Shown piece by piece: positions 8,756-15,628 of a DNA stretch of 19,657 bases (positions are counted from its first letter, which is position 1; each line of letters begins with the position of its first letter). This DNA is from CAZGXM01 sp964529795. GTDB taxonomy: Bacteria > Bacillota > JADQBR01. Below the pieces are notes generated by a model. It was not told the DNA's origin. It searched no databases and worked only from the letters and a program-made list of their open reading frames with translations. The DNA lies in contig CAZGXM010000053.1 of NCBI GenBank assembly GCA_964529795.1, positions 1-19,657 of the forward strand, in the 5' to 3' direction. A program made the translations under genes and the position numbers.

Positions 8756-8977
8756 TTATACGATGGATAACAATAGTGTCAAGACAATAAAAGCAGCTGC
8801 CAGTCCAATGGAAATCTTATTAAGAAGTTCATCCAACCCCTTTTTCTTACCGAAAAATGTCTGCGCACCACCGGCAATGGCTCCGGAAATACCGGCGCTT
8901 TTCCCGGACTGCAGCAGTACCGTAGCAATCAAACCCAAAGAAACCAGTACTTGCAGCACTATCAATACAATCTTCAT
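8756..8977 (-). CDS. secG: Protein translocase subunit SecG
   Basis: SecG is the small, non-essential subunit of the SecYEG channel that assists protein export. The 73-residue product has two membrane helices (about 2-23 and 53-71) joined by a glycine-rich loop with the typical LLQSGKSAGISGAIAGG and FFGKKKGLDE. Start ATG 8977 has AGGAGG 9 bases upstream; the open frame further upstream to 9013 runs through the -10 region and is not real. Its position after eno is common in Firmicutes. It has its own strong sigma-A promoter, so it need not depend on the glycolysis transcript. Confidence 0.96.
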   Translation of the reverse strand: MKIVLIVLQVLVSLGLIATVLLQSGKSAGISGAIAGGAQTFFGKKKGLDELLNKISIGLAAAFIVLTLLLSIV

Positions 8978-9011
8978 CACCTGCCACCTCCTCAACGGGA
9001 ATAACACATAC

Positions 9012-9040
9012 ATTCTAGCACATCAGTTGCTACATGACAA
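9012..9040 (-). promoter_or_regulatory. Sigma-A promoter of secG-hppA
   Basis: TTGTCA (9035-9040) and TAGAAT (9012-9017) are exactly 17 bases apart on the minus strand, each 5 of 6 to consensus, with a TGC extended -10. Initiation near 9005 gives a leader of about 28 bases before secG. It is among the best promoter matches in the window. Confidence 0.75.
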
Positions 9041-9184
9041 CAAGTACCTTGCGCCGCCGGTGACACCTGTTTCTGGCCCTAACCCCCCCTTCAATAATTC
9101 AATGTTTCATAAAATTAAAACTATTCAATAATTCTATCTAATATTCCAATTTCCTGCCAAATGGCAAATAAATTCCCCGCGAGC

Positions 9185-10468
9185 CTAGCCGAGGTTGTAG
9201 AAAACCGCTTTGCCCCTGTATTTGAACAGGTGATTTAAATCCTCTTCAATACGCAGCAGTTGGTTGTACTTGGCAACGCGGTCAGTCCGGGAAGGAGCAC
9301 CGGTCTTGATCTGTCCCGCGTTGGCGGCCACGGCGATATCCGCAATGCTCACGTCCTCGGTTTCCCCGGAACGATGGGAAATAACCACCGTGTACCCCGC
9401 TCGCTTGGCCATTTCAATGGCATCCAGGGTTTCCGTCAGGGTACCGATTTGATTTACTTTAATCAAAATGGAATTGGCCACACCCAGCTCTATTCCCCTG
9501 GCCAGCTTGGCAATATTGGTGACAAACAGGTCGTCACCGACAAGCTGTATCTTTTCCCCCAGTTTGGCGGTAAACTGCTGCCATCCTTCCCAGTCATCCT
9601 CGGATAAACCGTCTTCAATGGAGATAATAGGATACTTTTCCACCAGCTGCCCGTAAAATTCAATCAACCGGTCCGCGGTAAAAGTTTCTCCCTGCCCGGC
9701 GAACTCGTATTTACCGTCCCTAAACAGTTCAGTTGCGGCCACATCCAGGGCCAGCATCACATCTTCCCCGGGCTTGTAACCGGCTCTTTCAATGGCCGCT
9801 ACGATTACTGCCAGGGCTTCTTCGTTGGACTTGAGATTGGGAGCAAAACCGCCTTCATCACCGACAGCGGTATTGAGACCCTTGTCTTTCAGCACTTTCT
9901 TTAAATTATGGAATACTTCCGCACCCATACGCAGGCCTTCCCGGAAACTCACGGCACCCACCGGCATCACCATGAATTCCTGAATATCCACGTTGTTATC
10001 CGCATGTTTGCCGCCGTTCAAGATGTTCATCATGGGTACCGGCATTTCCTTGGCATTTACCCCGCCCAGGTATTGGTAAAGCGGTAATCCCAGTGCATTG
10101 GCCGCAGCTTTGGCCGCTGCCAGCGACACACCCAAAAGGGCGTTGGCACCCAGCTTCGACTTGTTTTCCGTACCGTCCAATTCCAGCAGCAGCTGGTCGA
10201 TACCCAGCTGGTCGGTGGCATCCATGCCGGTAATTTCCGGTGCAATGCCGTTATTCACGTTACTGACCGCCTCCAGCACTCCCTTGCCCAGGTAGCGGCT
10301 TTCATCGTTGTCCCGCAGTTCCACTGCCTCGTAGGCACCGGTGGAAGCCCCGGAAGGTACGGCAGCGCGTCCAACTGCACCGCTTTCCAGGAGAATTTCC
10401 ACTTCTACTGTGGGGTTGCCCCGGGAGTCCAGTATCTCCCTTGCCAAAACGTCATTGATAATAGTCAT
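9185..10468 (-). CDS. eno: Enolase
   Basis: Enolase converts 2-phosphoglycerate to phosphoenolpyruvate, the last step of the gene set here. The 427-residue length is standard. Visible family blocks are the N-terminal AREILDSRGNPTVEVE, GASTGAYEAVELRD, MMNILNGGKHADN, GDEGGFAPNL, the metal ligands around LALDVAATE, ISIEDGLSEDDW and GDDLFVTN, the active-site lysine region ILIKVNQIGT, and SHRSGETED. ATG 10468 has GGGGAGG 7 bases upstream. It is the last glycolytic gene; no clear terminator follows, so the transcript may run on into secG. It is separated from gpmI by two short tandem-repeat arrays rather than by a compact junction. Confidence 0.98.
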   Translation of the reverse strand: MTIINDVLAREILDSRGNPTVEVEILLESGAVGRAAVPSGASTGAYEAVELRDNDESRYLGKGVLEAVSNVNNGIAPEITGMDATDQLGIDQLLLELDGTENKSKLGANALLGVSLAAAKAAANALGLPLYQYLGGVNAKEMPVPMMNILNGGKHADNNVDIQEFMVMPVGAVSFREGLRMGAEVFHNLKKVLKDKGLNTAVGDEGGFAPNLKSNEEALAVIVAAIERAGYKPGEDVMLALDVAATELFRDGKYEFAGQGETFTADRLIEFYGQLVEKYPIISIEDGLSEDDWEGWQQFTAKLGEKIQLVGDDLFVTNIAKLARGIELGVANSILIKVNQIGTLTETLDAIEMAKRAGYTVVISHRSGETEDVSIADIAVAANAGQIKTGAPSRTDRVAKYNQLLRIEEDLNHLFKYRGKAVFYNLG

Positions 10469-10483
10469 ACCCTTACCTCCCCG

Positions 10484-10518
10484 TATTCGATATTCGATGT
10501 TCGATGTTCGATGTTCGA
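10484..10518. repeat. Heptamer tandem repeat upstream of eno
   Basis: Five head-to-tail 7-bp units read TATTCGA, TATTCGA, TGTTCGA, TGTTCGA, TGTTCGA on the plus strand (TCGAACA/TCGAATA on the minus strand). The array ends just before the eno ribosome site. A single related unit (TATTCGA TGTTACA) lies just before the gpmI ribosome site at 12154-12167. Confidence 0.9.
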
Positions 10519-10546
10519 GCCCGGGTCATGTCTTTGGGGTCATCTT

Positions 10547-10602
10547 TTCTCACATCGCACCTCTCACTTCGCACCTCTCACTTCGTACCTCTCACTTCGT
10601 AC
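10547..10602. repeat. 14-bp tandem repeat at the gpmI 3' end
   Basis: Four 14-bp units close to CTCTCACTTCGTAC on the plus strand (minus strand GTACGAAGTGAGAG), the distal one being most diverged. The period is twice 7, like the neighbouring heptamers. The first unit supplies the last two gpmI codons and its TGA stop. Confidence 0.9.
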
Positions 10603-12142
10603 CTCGCCTGATCAGGCTGGTGCCGGTCATTTCCGGCGGTATGTCAATGCCCAGGAGTTGGAGTATTGTCGGTGCCACATCTTGCAGGGCACCCTTTTCC
10701 GCCAGGTGGCTGCCTTTCAAGTCCTCGGCAACCACGACAAAGGGTACTAAATCATTTGTATGAGCGGTATGCGGTTCACCGGTTTCCAGGTCTACCATCT
10801 TTTCCACATTGCCGTGGTCGGCGGTTATCAACAGCGGCGCTCCTCTTTCTTTCATAGCCCGGTAAATACGCCCGATGCACCCGTCCACCGCTTCCACAGC
10901 CTTGACCGCCGCCTCCTTTATCCCGGTGTGGCCTACCATATCGGGGTTGGCAAAGTTCAGCACGATCACGTCGTACTCACCCGTATTGATTTTTTCCAGC
11001 ACCTCGCCCGTCACTTCATAGGCACTCATTTCCGGCTTCAGGTTGTATGTGGCCACTTTGGGCGACGGTATCAAAATCCTGTCCTCACCCGGGTTGGGTT
11101 CCTCCACACCGCCGTTGAAAAAGAATGTTACATGAGCGTACTTTTCCGTTTCCGCAATACGCAGCTGCTTCATGCCCTTCTCCGCCAGCAGTTCCCCCAG
11201 GGTATTCACCAGGTCCTGGGGCGGGAAGGCAACCGGGGCGTCAATGGTGATATCGTATTGGGTCATACAGGCAAAAGGCACTGGCCGGTATCCCTGCGGC
11301 CTGGTAAATCGTTGAAATTCTTCACCCACAAAAGCCCGAGTAATCTGCCGGGCCCGGTCCGCCCGGAAATTGAAAAATATCACACCGTCACCCTCAGCCA
11401 CACGTCCCACCGTGTTTCCCCTGTCATCCACAATTACGGTGGGTTCCACAAACTCGTCGGTCACCCGGCGGTCATAGGAGCGCTCCACTGCGGCCTTGGG
11501 AAACGTGGCTTTCAAACCCTCTCCCAATACCATGGCCTTAAAGGCTTTGGCCGTACGCTCCCAGCGTCCGTCCCGGTCCATGGCGTAGTAGCGGCCCATC
11601 ACCGTGGCTACCTGGCCGAGGTTTAATTCCCCGAACTTTTGCTGTAATGCTTCAAAATATTCCCTGGCGTTGGCCGGGGGAACATCGCGGCCGTCCAAAA
11701 AGGCGTGTACGTATACCTTTTCCAGGCCCTGCCTTTTGGCAAGCTCTAGCAGGGCATACAGGTGTTCAATATGGCTGTGCACCCCGCCGTCGGACAGCAG
11801 CCCCATCAGGTGCAGAGCGCGGCCCCGCTTCTTGACGCCCGTCATTATTTCCAGGAAAACGGGATTGGTAAAGAAATCTCCTTCTCTGATTGATTTGTTT
11901 ATCCGGGTAATTTCCTGGTAGACAACCCGGCCGGCACCGAGATTAAGGTGCCCCACCTCGGAATTACCCATCTGTCCCGCGGGTAATCCCACCGCTTCCC
12001 CGGAAGCCTCCAGGGCAGTATGGGGAAATTCATCCCATAAAACCTTAAAATTCGGTATGGACGCCTCAGCCAAAGCATTTCCCTTTTGGTTGGAGCTAAT
12101 GCCCCAGCCGTCCAAAATCATCAGCATTAACGGTTTGGCCAC
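10592..12142 (-). CDS. gpmI: 2,3-bisphosphoglycerate-independent phosphoglycerate mutase
   Basis: GpmI interconverts 3- and 2-phosphoglycerate using two Mn2+ ions and a phosphoserine intermediate. The alkaline-phosphatase fold markers are LMLMILDGWG near the N-terminus, the nucleophile serine in GQMGNSEVGHLNLGAGR (about residue 61), LLSDGGVHSH, HAFLDGRD, FNFRADRARQ, NFANPDMVGHTG and LITADHGN. Length is about 516 residues, normal for the family. The ribosome site AGGAGG touches the ATG at 12148 with no spacing, whereas GTG 12142, two codons later, has 6 bases; I therefore prefer GTG. The C-terminus runs a few residues past the usual SLI end, because the final codons and stop come from a tandem repeat. 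Confidence 0.97.
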   Translation of the reverse strand: MAKPLMLMILDGWGISSNQKGNALAEASIPNFKVLWDEFPHTALEASGEAVGLPAGQMGNSEVGHLNLGAGRVVYQEITRINKSIREGDFFTNPVFLEIMTGVKKRGRALHLMGLLSDGGVHSHIEHLYALLELAKRQGLEKVYVHAFLDGRDVPPANAREYFEALQQKFGELNLGQVATVMGRYYAMDRDGRWERTAKAFKAMVLGEGLKATFPKAAVERSYDRRVTDEFVEPTVIVDDRGNTVGRVAEGDGVIFFNFRADRARQITRAFVGEEFQRFTRPQGYRPVPFACMTQYDITIDAPVAFPPQDLVNTLGELLAEKGMKQLRIAETEKYAHVTFFFNGGVEEPNPGEDRILIPSPKVATYNLKPEMSAYEVTGEVLEKINTGEYDVIVLNFANPDMVGHTGIKEAAVKAVEAVDGCIGRIYRAMKERGAPLLITADHGNVEKMVDLETGEPHTAHTNDLVPFVVVAEDLKGSHLAEKGALQDVAPTILQLLGIDIPPEMTGTSLIRRGTK

Positions 12143-12153
12143 CTTCATCCTCC

Positions 12154-12167
12154 TATTCGATGTTACA
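12154..12167. repeat. Degenerate heptamer pair upstream of gpmI
   Basis: TATTCGA followed by TGTTACA matches the unit of the eno-side array, the second copy with two changes. It sits directly before the gpmI ribosome site, the same relative position as the array before eno. Confidence 0.4.
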
Positions 12168-12188
12168 CGTCAGCGTATAGACGGTAAC

Positions 12189-12214
12189 CCGGGCTAATGG
12201 TACCACCAGCCCGG
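12189..12214 (-). other. Intercistronic hairpin tpiA-gpmI
   Basis: CCGGGCT pairs perfectly with AGCCCGG, enclosing a GGTACC palindrome that can stack as a second short stem. No T-run follows on the minus strand, so this is not a normal terminator. It may stabilise or mark a processing point in the operon mRNA. Confidence 0.6.
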
Positions 12215-12235
12215 AATATGCCCGAAAAGAAAATT

Positions 12236-12991
12236 TTACCCCCGGTATTTCACAATTGCCGCAAATGAATCCGCTTTCAGGGAAGCGCCGCCCACCAGGG
12301 CGCCGTCAATGTTGGGCTGCTCCATCAGCTCTTTTATATTATCGGGCTTGACGCTGCCGCCGTACTGAATGCGCATCTTGGCCGCCGCATCCTCACCGTA
12401 CATGCCAGCCAGTACCCGGCGGATACGGGCGATTACCTTTTCCGCATCGGCGCTGGAAGCAGTCTTGCCGGTACCGATGGCCCAAATAGGTTCATAAGCC
12501 ACCACCAAAGCCGCAGCCTGTTCCGGCGACAAGCCGGCCAGGCCCGCCTGGACCTGCTGCCGCACCACCTGTCCCGTGGCACCCGCTTCCCGCTGTTCCA
12601 GAGTCTCACCGACGCATACTATTGGTTTCAAACCGTGGGCATAAGCACTCTTAACCTTTTTATTTACCGTCTCATCCGTTTCATTGAAATACCGGCGCCG
12701 CTCCGAGTGGCCGATAATCACGTAATCAAGGCCCAGCTCTGTTAACATGGTGGGTGATATCTCGCCGGTAAAAGCACCGCTTCCTTCCCAGTGCATGTTT
12801 TGGGCACCCACTTTGATATTGCTTCCCCTGGCTGCCTCAATTACCCGGGCCAGGGTGGTAAAGGGCGGGCAGACCACCACTTCCACATCCCCGGTATCCC
12901 CCACCGACTGCTTCAGTTCCTCGAGCAGCGTCGCGCCTGCCGCCGCATTTTTATGCATTTTCCAGTTGCCCGCAATAATCGGCTTACGCAT
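12236..12991 (-). CDS. tpiA: Triosephosphate isomerase
   Basis: TpiA interconverts dihydroxyacetone phosphate and glyceraldehyde 3-phosphate. The 251-residue product has all catalytic residues: N9 and K11 in AGNWKMHKN, H95 in IIGHSERR, E167 in VVAYEPIWAIGTG, and the phosphate-binding ends RIQYGGSVKPDN and GALVGGASL. Start ATG 12991 has AAGGGGG 7 bases upstream; the longer open frame from 13021 runs into the hairpin after pgk and is not likely coding. It lies between pgk and gpmI, as in many Firmicutes. Hairpins occupy both flanking gaps, which could give it an mRNA segment with its own stability. Confidence 0.98.
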   Translation of the reverse strand: MRKPIIAGNWKMHKNAAAGATLLEELKQSVGDTGDVEVVVCPPFTTLARVIEAARGSNIKVGAQNMHWEGSGAFTGEISPTMLTELGLDYVIIGHSERRRYFNETDETVNKKVKSAYAHGLKPIVCVGETLEQREAGATGQVVRQQVQAGLAGLSPEQAAALVVAYEPIWAIGTGKTASSADAEKVIARIRRVLAGMYGEDAAAKMRIQYGGSVKPDNIKELMEQPNIDGALVGGASLKADSFAAIVKYRG

Positions 12992-13021
12992 AGAAATTCC
13001 CCCTTTATACTGAAAAACCAA

Positions 13022-13065
13022 GTGAGATTATTTCCGGGTGATCCGGCCCGGAAAATAAATCTCAC
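13022..13065 (-). other. Long intercistronic hairpin spanning the pgk stop codon
   Basis: GTGAGATT-ATTT-CCGGG (13022 onward) pairs with the complement ending at 13065, about 17-19 base pairs with two small bulges. It contains the pgk TGA. On the minus strand TTGGTTTTTC follows, an interrupted T-run, so it could act as a partial terminator, an RNA 3'-end protector or a processing signal between pgk and tpiA. Confidence 0.8.
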
Positions 13066-14243
13066 TTCTCGTTCAAGACCGCAATTCCCGGCAGTTCTTT
13101 TCCTTCCAGGAATTCCAGCGAAGCGCCGCCGCCGGTGGAAATATGGGTGAGCTTGCCGGCAACGCCGGCCTTTTCCACCGCAGCCACGGAATCGCCGCCG
13201 CCTACAATGGTGGTGCCGTCTACCCGGGCCATGGCTCTGGCCACCACTTCGGTCCCCCTGGCAAAGGGTTCCATTTCAAAGACACCCATGGGCCCGTTCC
13301 AGATAATGGTTTTCGAGTTCTTGACCTGTTCCGCGTAGACAGCGGCTGTCTTTTCACCGATGTCCACAGCCTTCCACCCCCGGGGCACCTGGTCAACGTC
13401 GACAGTCTTATACTCGCTGGTGGGTGAAAGTTCCCTGGCTGCCACCAGGTCTTCGGGCAGCAGTAACTTTATTCCTTTTTCCGCCGCCCGGGCAATAATC
13501 TCTTTTGCCGTGTCCAGCTTATCCTCTTCCACCAGAGACGCACCCATATCATATCCCCGGGCCCGGAGGAAGGTGTTGGCCATGCCGCCGCCGATAATCA
13601 AGGCGTCCACCTTGCCCAGGAGGTTGCTTATCACGCCGATTTTATCCGAGACCTTGGCACCGCCCAGGATAGCGGTAAACGGCGGTTGGGGAGCTTTCAA
13701 AGCCCGGCCCATGACCTTGATTTCCCTCTCCATTAAAAACCCGGCCACCGCAGGCAAATATTCAGCAACCCCGGCGGTGGAGGCATGGGCCCGGTGGGCC
13801 GTGCCAAAGGCATCATTGACATAGATGTCAGCCAGTGCGGCCAATTGTTTGGCAAAATCCGGGTCGTTGGCCTTCTCTCCCGGTTCGAAACGTACATTTT
13901 CCAGCAGGAGGACTTCACCGGGCCGCAAGTCTGCCACCGCCCGTTCAACCTCCTCACCCACCACGGCGCCGGCCTTGCCGACCTGCCTCTGCAATAAGTT
14001 GGCCAATCGTTGGGCCACCGGGTCCAGCTTTAACTCCTCTTTATACTGGCCCTTGGGCCTGCCCAGGTGGGTAACCAGAATTACCCTGGCGTTATGTTCC
14101 AGTAAATATTCAATGGTGGGCAGCGCGGCGCGGATACGCGTATCGTCCGTTACCGCTCCGTTTTCCATGGGGACGTTAAAATCCACCCGCACCAGTACCC
14201 TTTTGCCACTGACATCCACGTCCTTTAAGGTCAGTTTATTCAT
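13062..14243 (-). CDS. pgk: Phosphoglycerate kinase
   Basis: Pgk transfers phosphate from 1,3-bisphosphoglycerate to ADP, the first ATP-yielding step of lower glycolysis. The 393 residues give the standard two-domain enzyme. N-terminal substrate-binding features are RVLVRVDFNVPMENG and THLGRPKG, and LLENVRFEPGEKAND follows. The hinge and nucleotide domain show AILGGAKVSDKIGVI, IIGGGMANTF, IIWNGPMGVFE and VGGGDSVAAVE with the glycine-rich STGGGASLEF. There is no fused triosephosphate isomerase domain, since tpiA is separate. ATG 14243 has GGAGGG about 8 bases upstream. It follows gap after a 95-base gap containing a perfect hairpin, and its own stop lies within another hairpin. Confidence 0.98.
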   Translation of the reverse strand: MNKLTLKDVDVSGKRVLVRVDFNVPMENGAVTDDTRIRAALPTIEYLLEHNARVILVTHLGRPKGQYKEELKLDPVAQRLANLLQRQVGKAGAVVGEEVERAVADLRPGEVLLLENVRFEPGEKANDPDFAKQLAALADIYVNDAFGTAHRAHASTAGVAEYLPAVAGFLMEREIKVMGRALKAPQPPFTAILGGAKVSDKIGVISNLLGKVDALIIGGGMANTFLRARGYDMGASLVEEDKLDTAKEIIARAAEKGIKLLLPEDLVAARELSPTSEYKTVDVDQVPRGWKAVDIGEKTAAVYAEQVKNSKTIIWNGPMGVFEMEPFARGTEVVARAMARVDGTTIVGGGDSVAAVEKAGVAGKLTHISTGGGASLEFLEGKELPGIAVLNEK

Positions 14244-14300
14244 AAGGTACCCTCCAAAAAAATGTTTAAAGACTCAGTAAACCTTCATTGCAGTATTTTT

Positions 14301-14329
14301 TTAGGGGGAGGATTCTCCCCTCCCCCTAA
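14301..14329 (-). other. Perfect intercistronic hairpin gap-pgk
   Basis: TTAGGGGGAGG (14301-14311) is perfectly complementary to CCTCCCCCTAA (14319-14329), giving 11 pairs and a 7-base loop. On the minus strand it is followed by an A-run, not a T-run, so it is not a terminator for gap. It is placed to protect the 3' end of a cleaved gap mRNA. Confidence 0.75.
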
Positions 14330-14338
14330 TTCCTTCCC

Positions 14339-15346
14339 CTATAGACCTTTTTGGGCGATATAGCCAGCCACCTGCACCACCCGGTTGGAGTAGCCCCACT
14401 CGTTATCATACCAGGAAACCACTTTTACCATACGCCGGTCAATTACCATGGTGGACGGGGCATCCACAATGGAAGAATGCGGGTTGCCGTTAAAGTCCTT
14501 GGAAACCAACGGCAGGTCGCAGTAATCCAAAATACCTTTTAATGCACCCTCTGCGGCTTCCCTTAATGCCCCGTTCACCGTATCCACATCCACGTCAGTT
14601 TCCAGTTCCGCCACCAGGTCAACCACGGATACGTTTGCCGTGGGGACGCGCATGGCAAAACCGTTCAGCTTGCCCTTCAGTTCCGGCAGTACCAGGGCAA
14701 CGGCTTTGGCAGCGCCCGTGGTGGTGGGAATGATTGATTCCGCTGCCGACCGGGCCCGCCGCAGGTCTTTATGGGCCATATCCAGAATACGCTGGTCATT
14801 GGTATAGGAATGCACGGTGGTCATTAATCCCCGCTTGATGCCAAACTTGTCATTTAATACTTTGGCCACCGGTGCCAGGCAGTTGGTGGTACAGGAAGCG
14901 TTGGAAATAACCTTGTGCCGGGCCGGGTCATACTTGTCTTCGTTTACTCCCAGCACAATGGTAAGGTCCTCATTCTTGGCCGGTGCGGAAATAATTACTT
15001 TTTTCGCACCGCCCTCCAAATGCGCCGCTGCCTTGGGACCTTCCCGAAACAGGCCGGTGGATTCCACCACGATGTCCACGCCCAGTTCTCCCCAGGGCAG
15101 GTTCCTTGGCTCTCTTTCAGACAGCACTTTTACTTCCTGGCCGTTGACAACCATCATCCCGTCCCTGGCAGATACATCGGCATCCAAAATACCGTGTATC
15201 GAGTCAAATTTCAATAAGTGCGCGTTAGTCCCCGCATCAGTCAGGTCGTTGACCGCTACCACCTCAACGTCCGGATCGCTGAGCGCCGCACGGAATACAA
15301 GCCTGCCGATTCGTCCAAACCCGTTAATACCCAGTTTTACCGCCAT
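14339..15346 (-). CDS. gap: Glyceraldehyde-3-phosphate dehydrogenase, NAD-type
   Basis: Gap oxidises glyceraldehyde 3-phosphate to 1,3-bisphosphoglycerate with reduction of NAD. The 335-residue protein begins with the Rossmann motif GINGFGRIGR. D34 in VAVNDL is the acidic residue that selects NAD over NADP, so a glycolytic rather than purely biosynthetic role is favoured. The catalytic cysteine is C152 in SNASCTTNCLAP and its partner H179 lies in TTVHSYT. The C-terminal WYDNEWGYSNRV is intact. ATG 15346 follows AAGGAGG at 8 bases. It is the first gene of the gap-pgk-tpiA-gpmI-eno set and has its own promoter and a leader of about 130 bases. The expected upstream repressor gene cggR is absent; rpoN occupies that place. 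Confidence 0.98.
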   Translation of the reverse strand: MAVKLGINGFGRIGRLVFRAALSDPDVEVVAVNDLTDAGTNAHLLKFDSIHGILDADVSARDGMMVVNGQEVKVLSEREPRNLPWGELGVDIVVESTGLFREGPKAAAHLEGGAKKVIISAPAKNEDLTIVLGVNEDKYDPARHKVISNASCTTNCLAPVAKVLNDKFGIKRGLMTTVHSYTNDQRILDMAHKDLRRARSAAESIIPTTTGAAKAVALVLPELKGKLNGFAMRVPTANVSVVDLVAELETDVDVDTVNGALREAAEGALKGILDYCDLPLVSKDFNGNPHSSIVDAPSTMVIDRRMVKVVSWYDNEWGYSNRVVQVAGYIAQKGL

Positions 15347-15481
15347 ATGTAATTCCTCCTTGTAAATTTATATTTAAGTCTCCCGGGGAAATTATCCCTC
15401 ACATTCTTTTTCTTTGGAGGGAATTATGACCGGTTTTGGCCACCCCTACATCAAGGCATAGTATTTCAAAACCTGAAGCGA

Positions 15482-15510
15482 TTTATCCCAAATTGCCCGC
15501 CTTTGGTCAA
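15482..15510 (-). promoter_or_regulatory. Sigma-A promoter of the glycolysis operon
   Basis: TTGACC (15505-15510) and GATAAA (15482-15487) are 17 bases apart on the minus strand, matching consensus at 5 and 4 positions. Initiation near 15475 would give a leader of about 130 bases before gap. The leader contains a 6-pair inverted repeat, TCCCTC (15417-15422) with GAGGGA (15395-15400), whose role is unknown. I see no CggR-type CGGGAC direct repeats. Confidence 0.6.
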
Positions 15511-15600
15511 AACATGGTTAGTATTCAACAACAATCTTGAGAATTCCTTTATCCTGGAAAAAAATCTGGTAGCGCAAAAAAAAATTCCATACAACCATAC

Positions 15601-15628
15601 AATAAAAAAACTCCCGTTTTCCGGGAGG
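15601..15628 (-). terminator. Intrinsic terminator of rpoN
   Basis: CTCCCG (15611-15616) pairs with CGGGAG (15622-15627) around a short A-rich loop, and a seven-T run follows on the minus strand. It begins at the rpoN stop codon and isolates rpoN from the glycolysis promoter. Confidence 0.9.

Noticed and set aside
9090..9134. 11-bp direct repeat TTCAATAATTC in the eno-secG spacer
   Set aside because: It is short and AT-rich, with only two copies and no palindromic or operator-like form; chance is sufficient.
10484..10602. Repeat arrays considered as a CRISPR array
   Set aside because: Units are 7 or 14 bp head-to-tail with no spacers and no cas genes.
10760..11626. Long plus-strand frame of 288 codons opposite gpmI
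   Set aside because: It lies fully inside a clearly conserved enzyme gene on the minus strand and is rich in histidine and glycine, as expected of an antisense shadow.
14301..14329. gap-pgk hairpin considered as a terminator
   Set aside because: On the coding strand it is followed by an A-run; the T-run is on the 5' side of the plus strand, so neither strand has terminator order.
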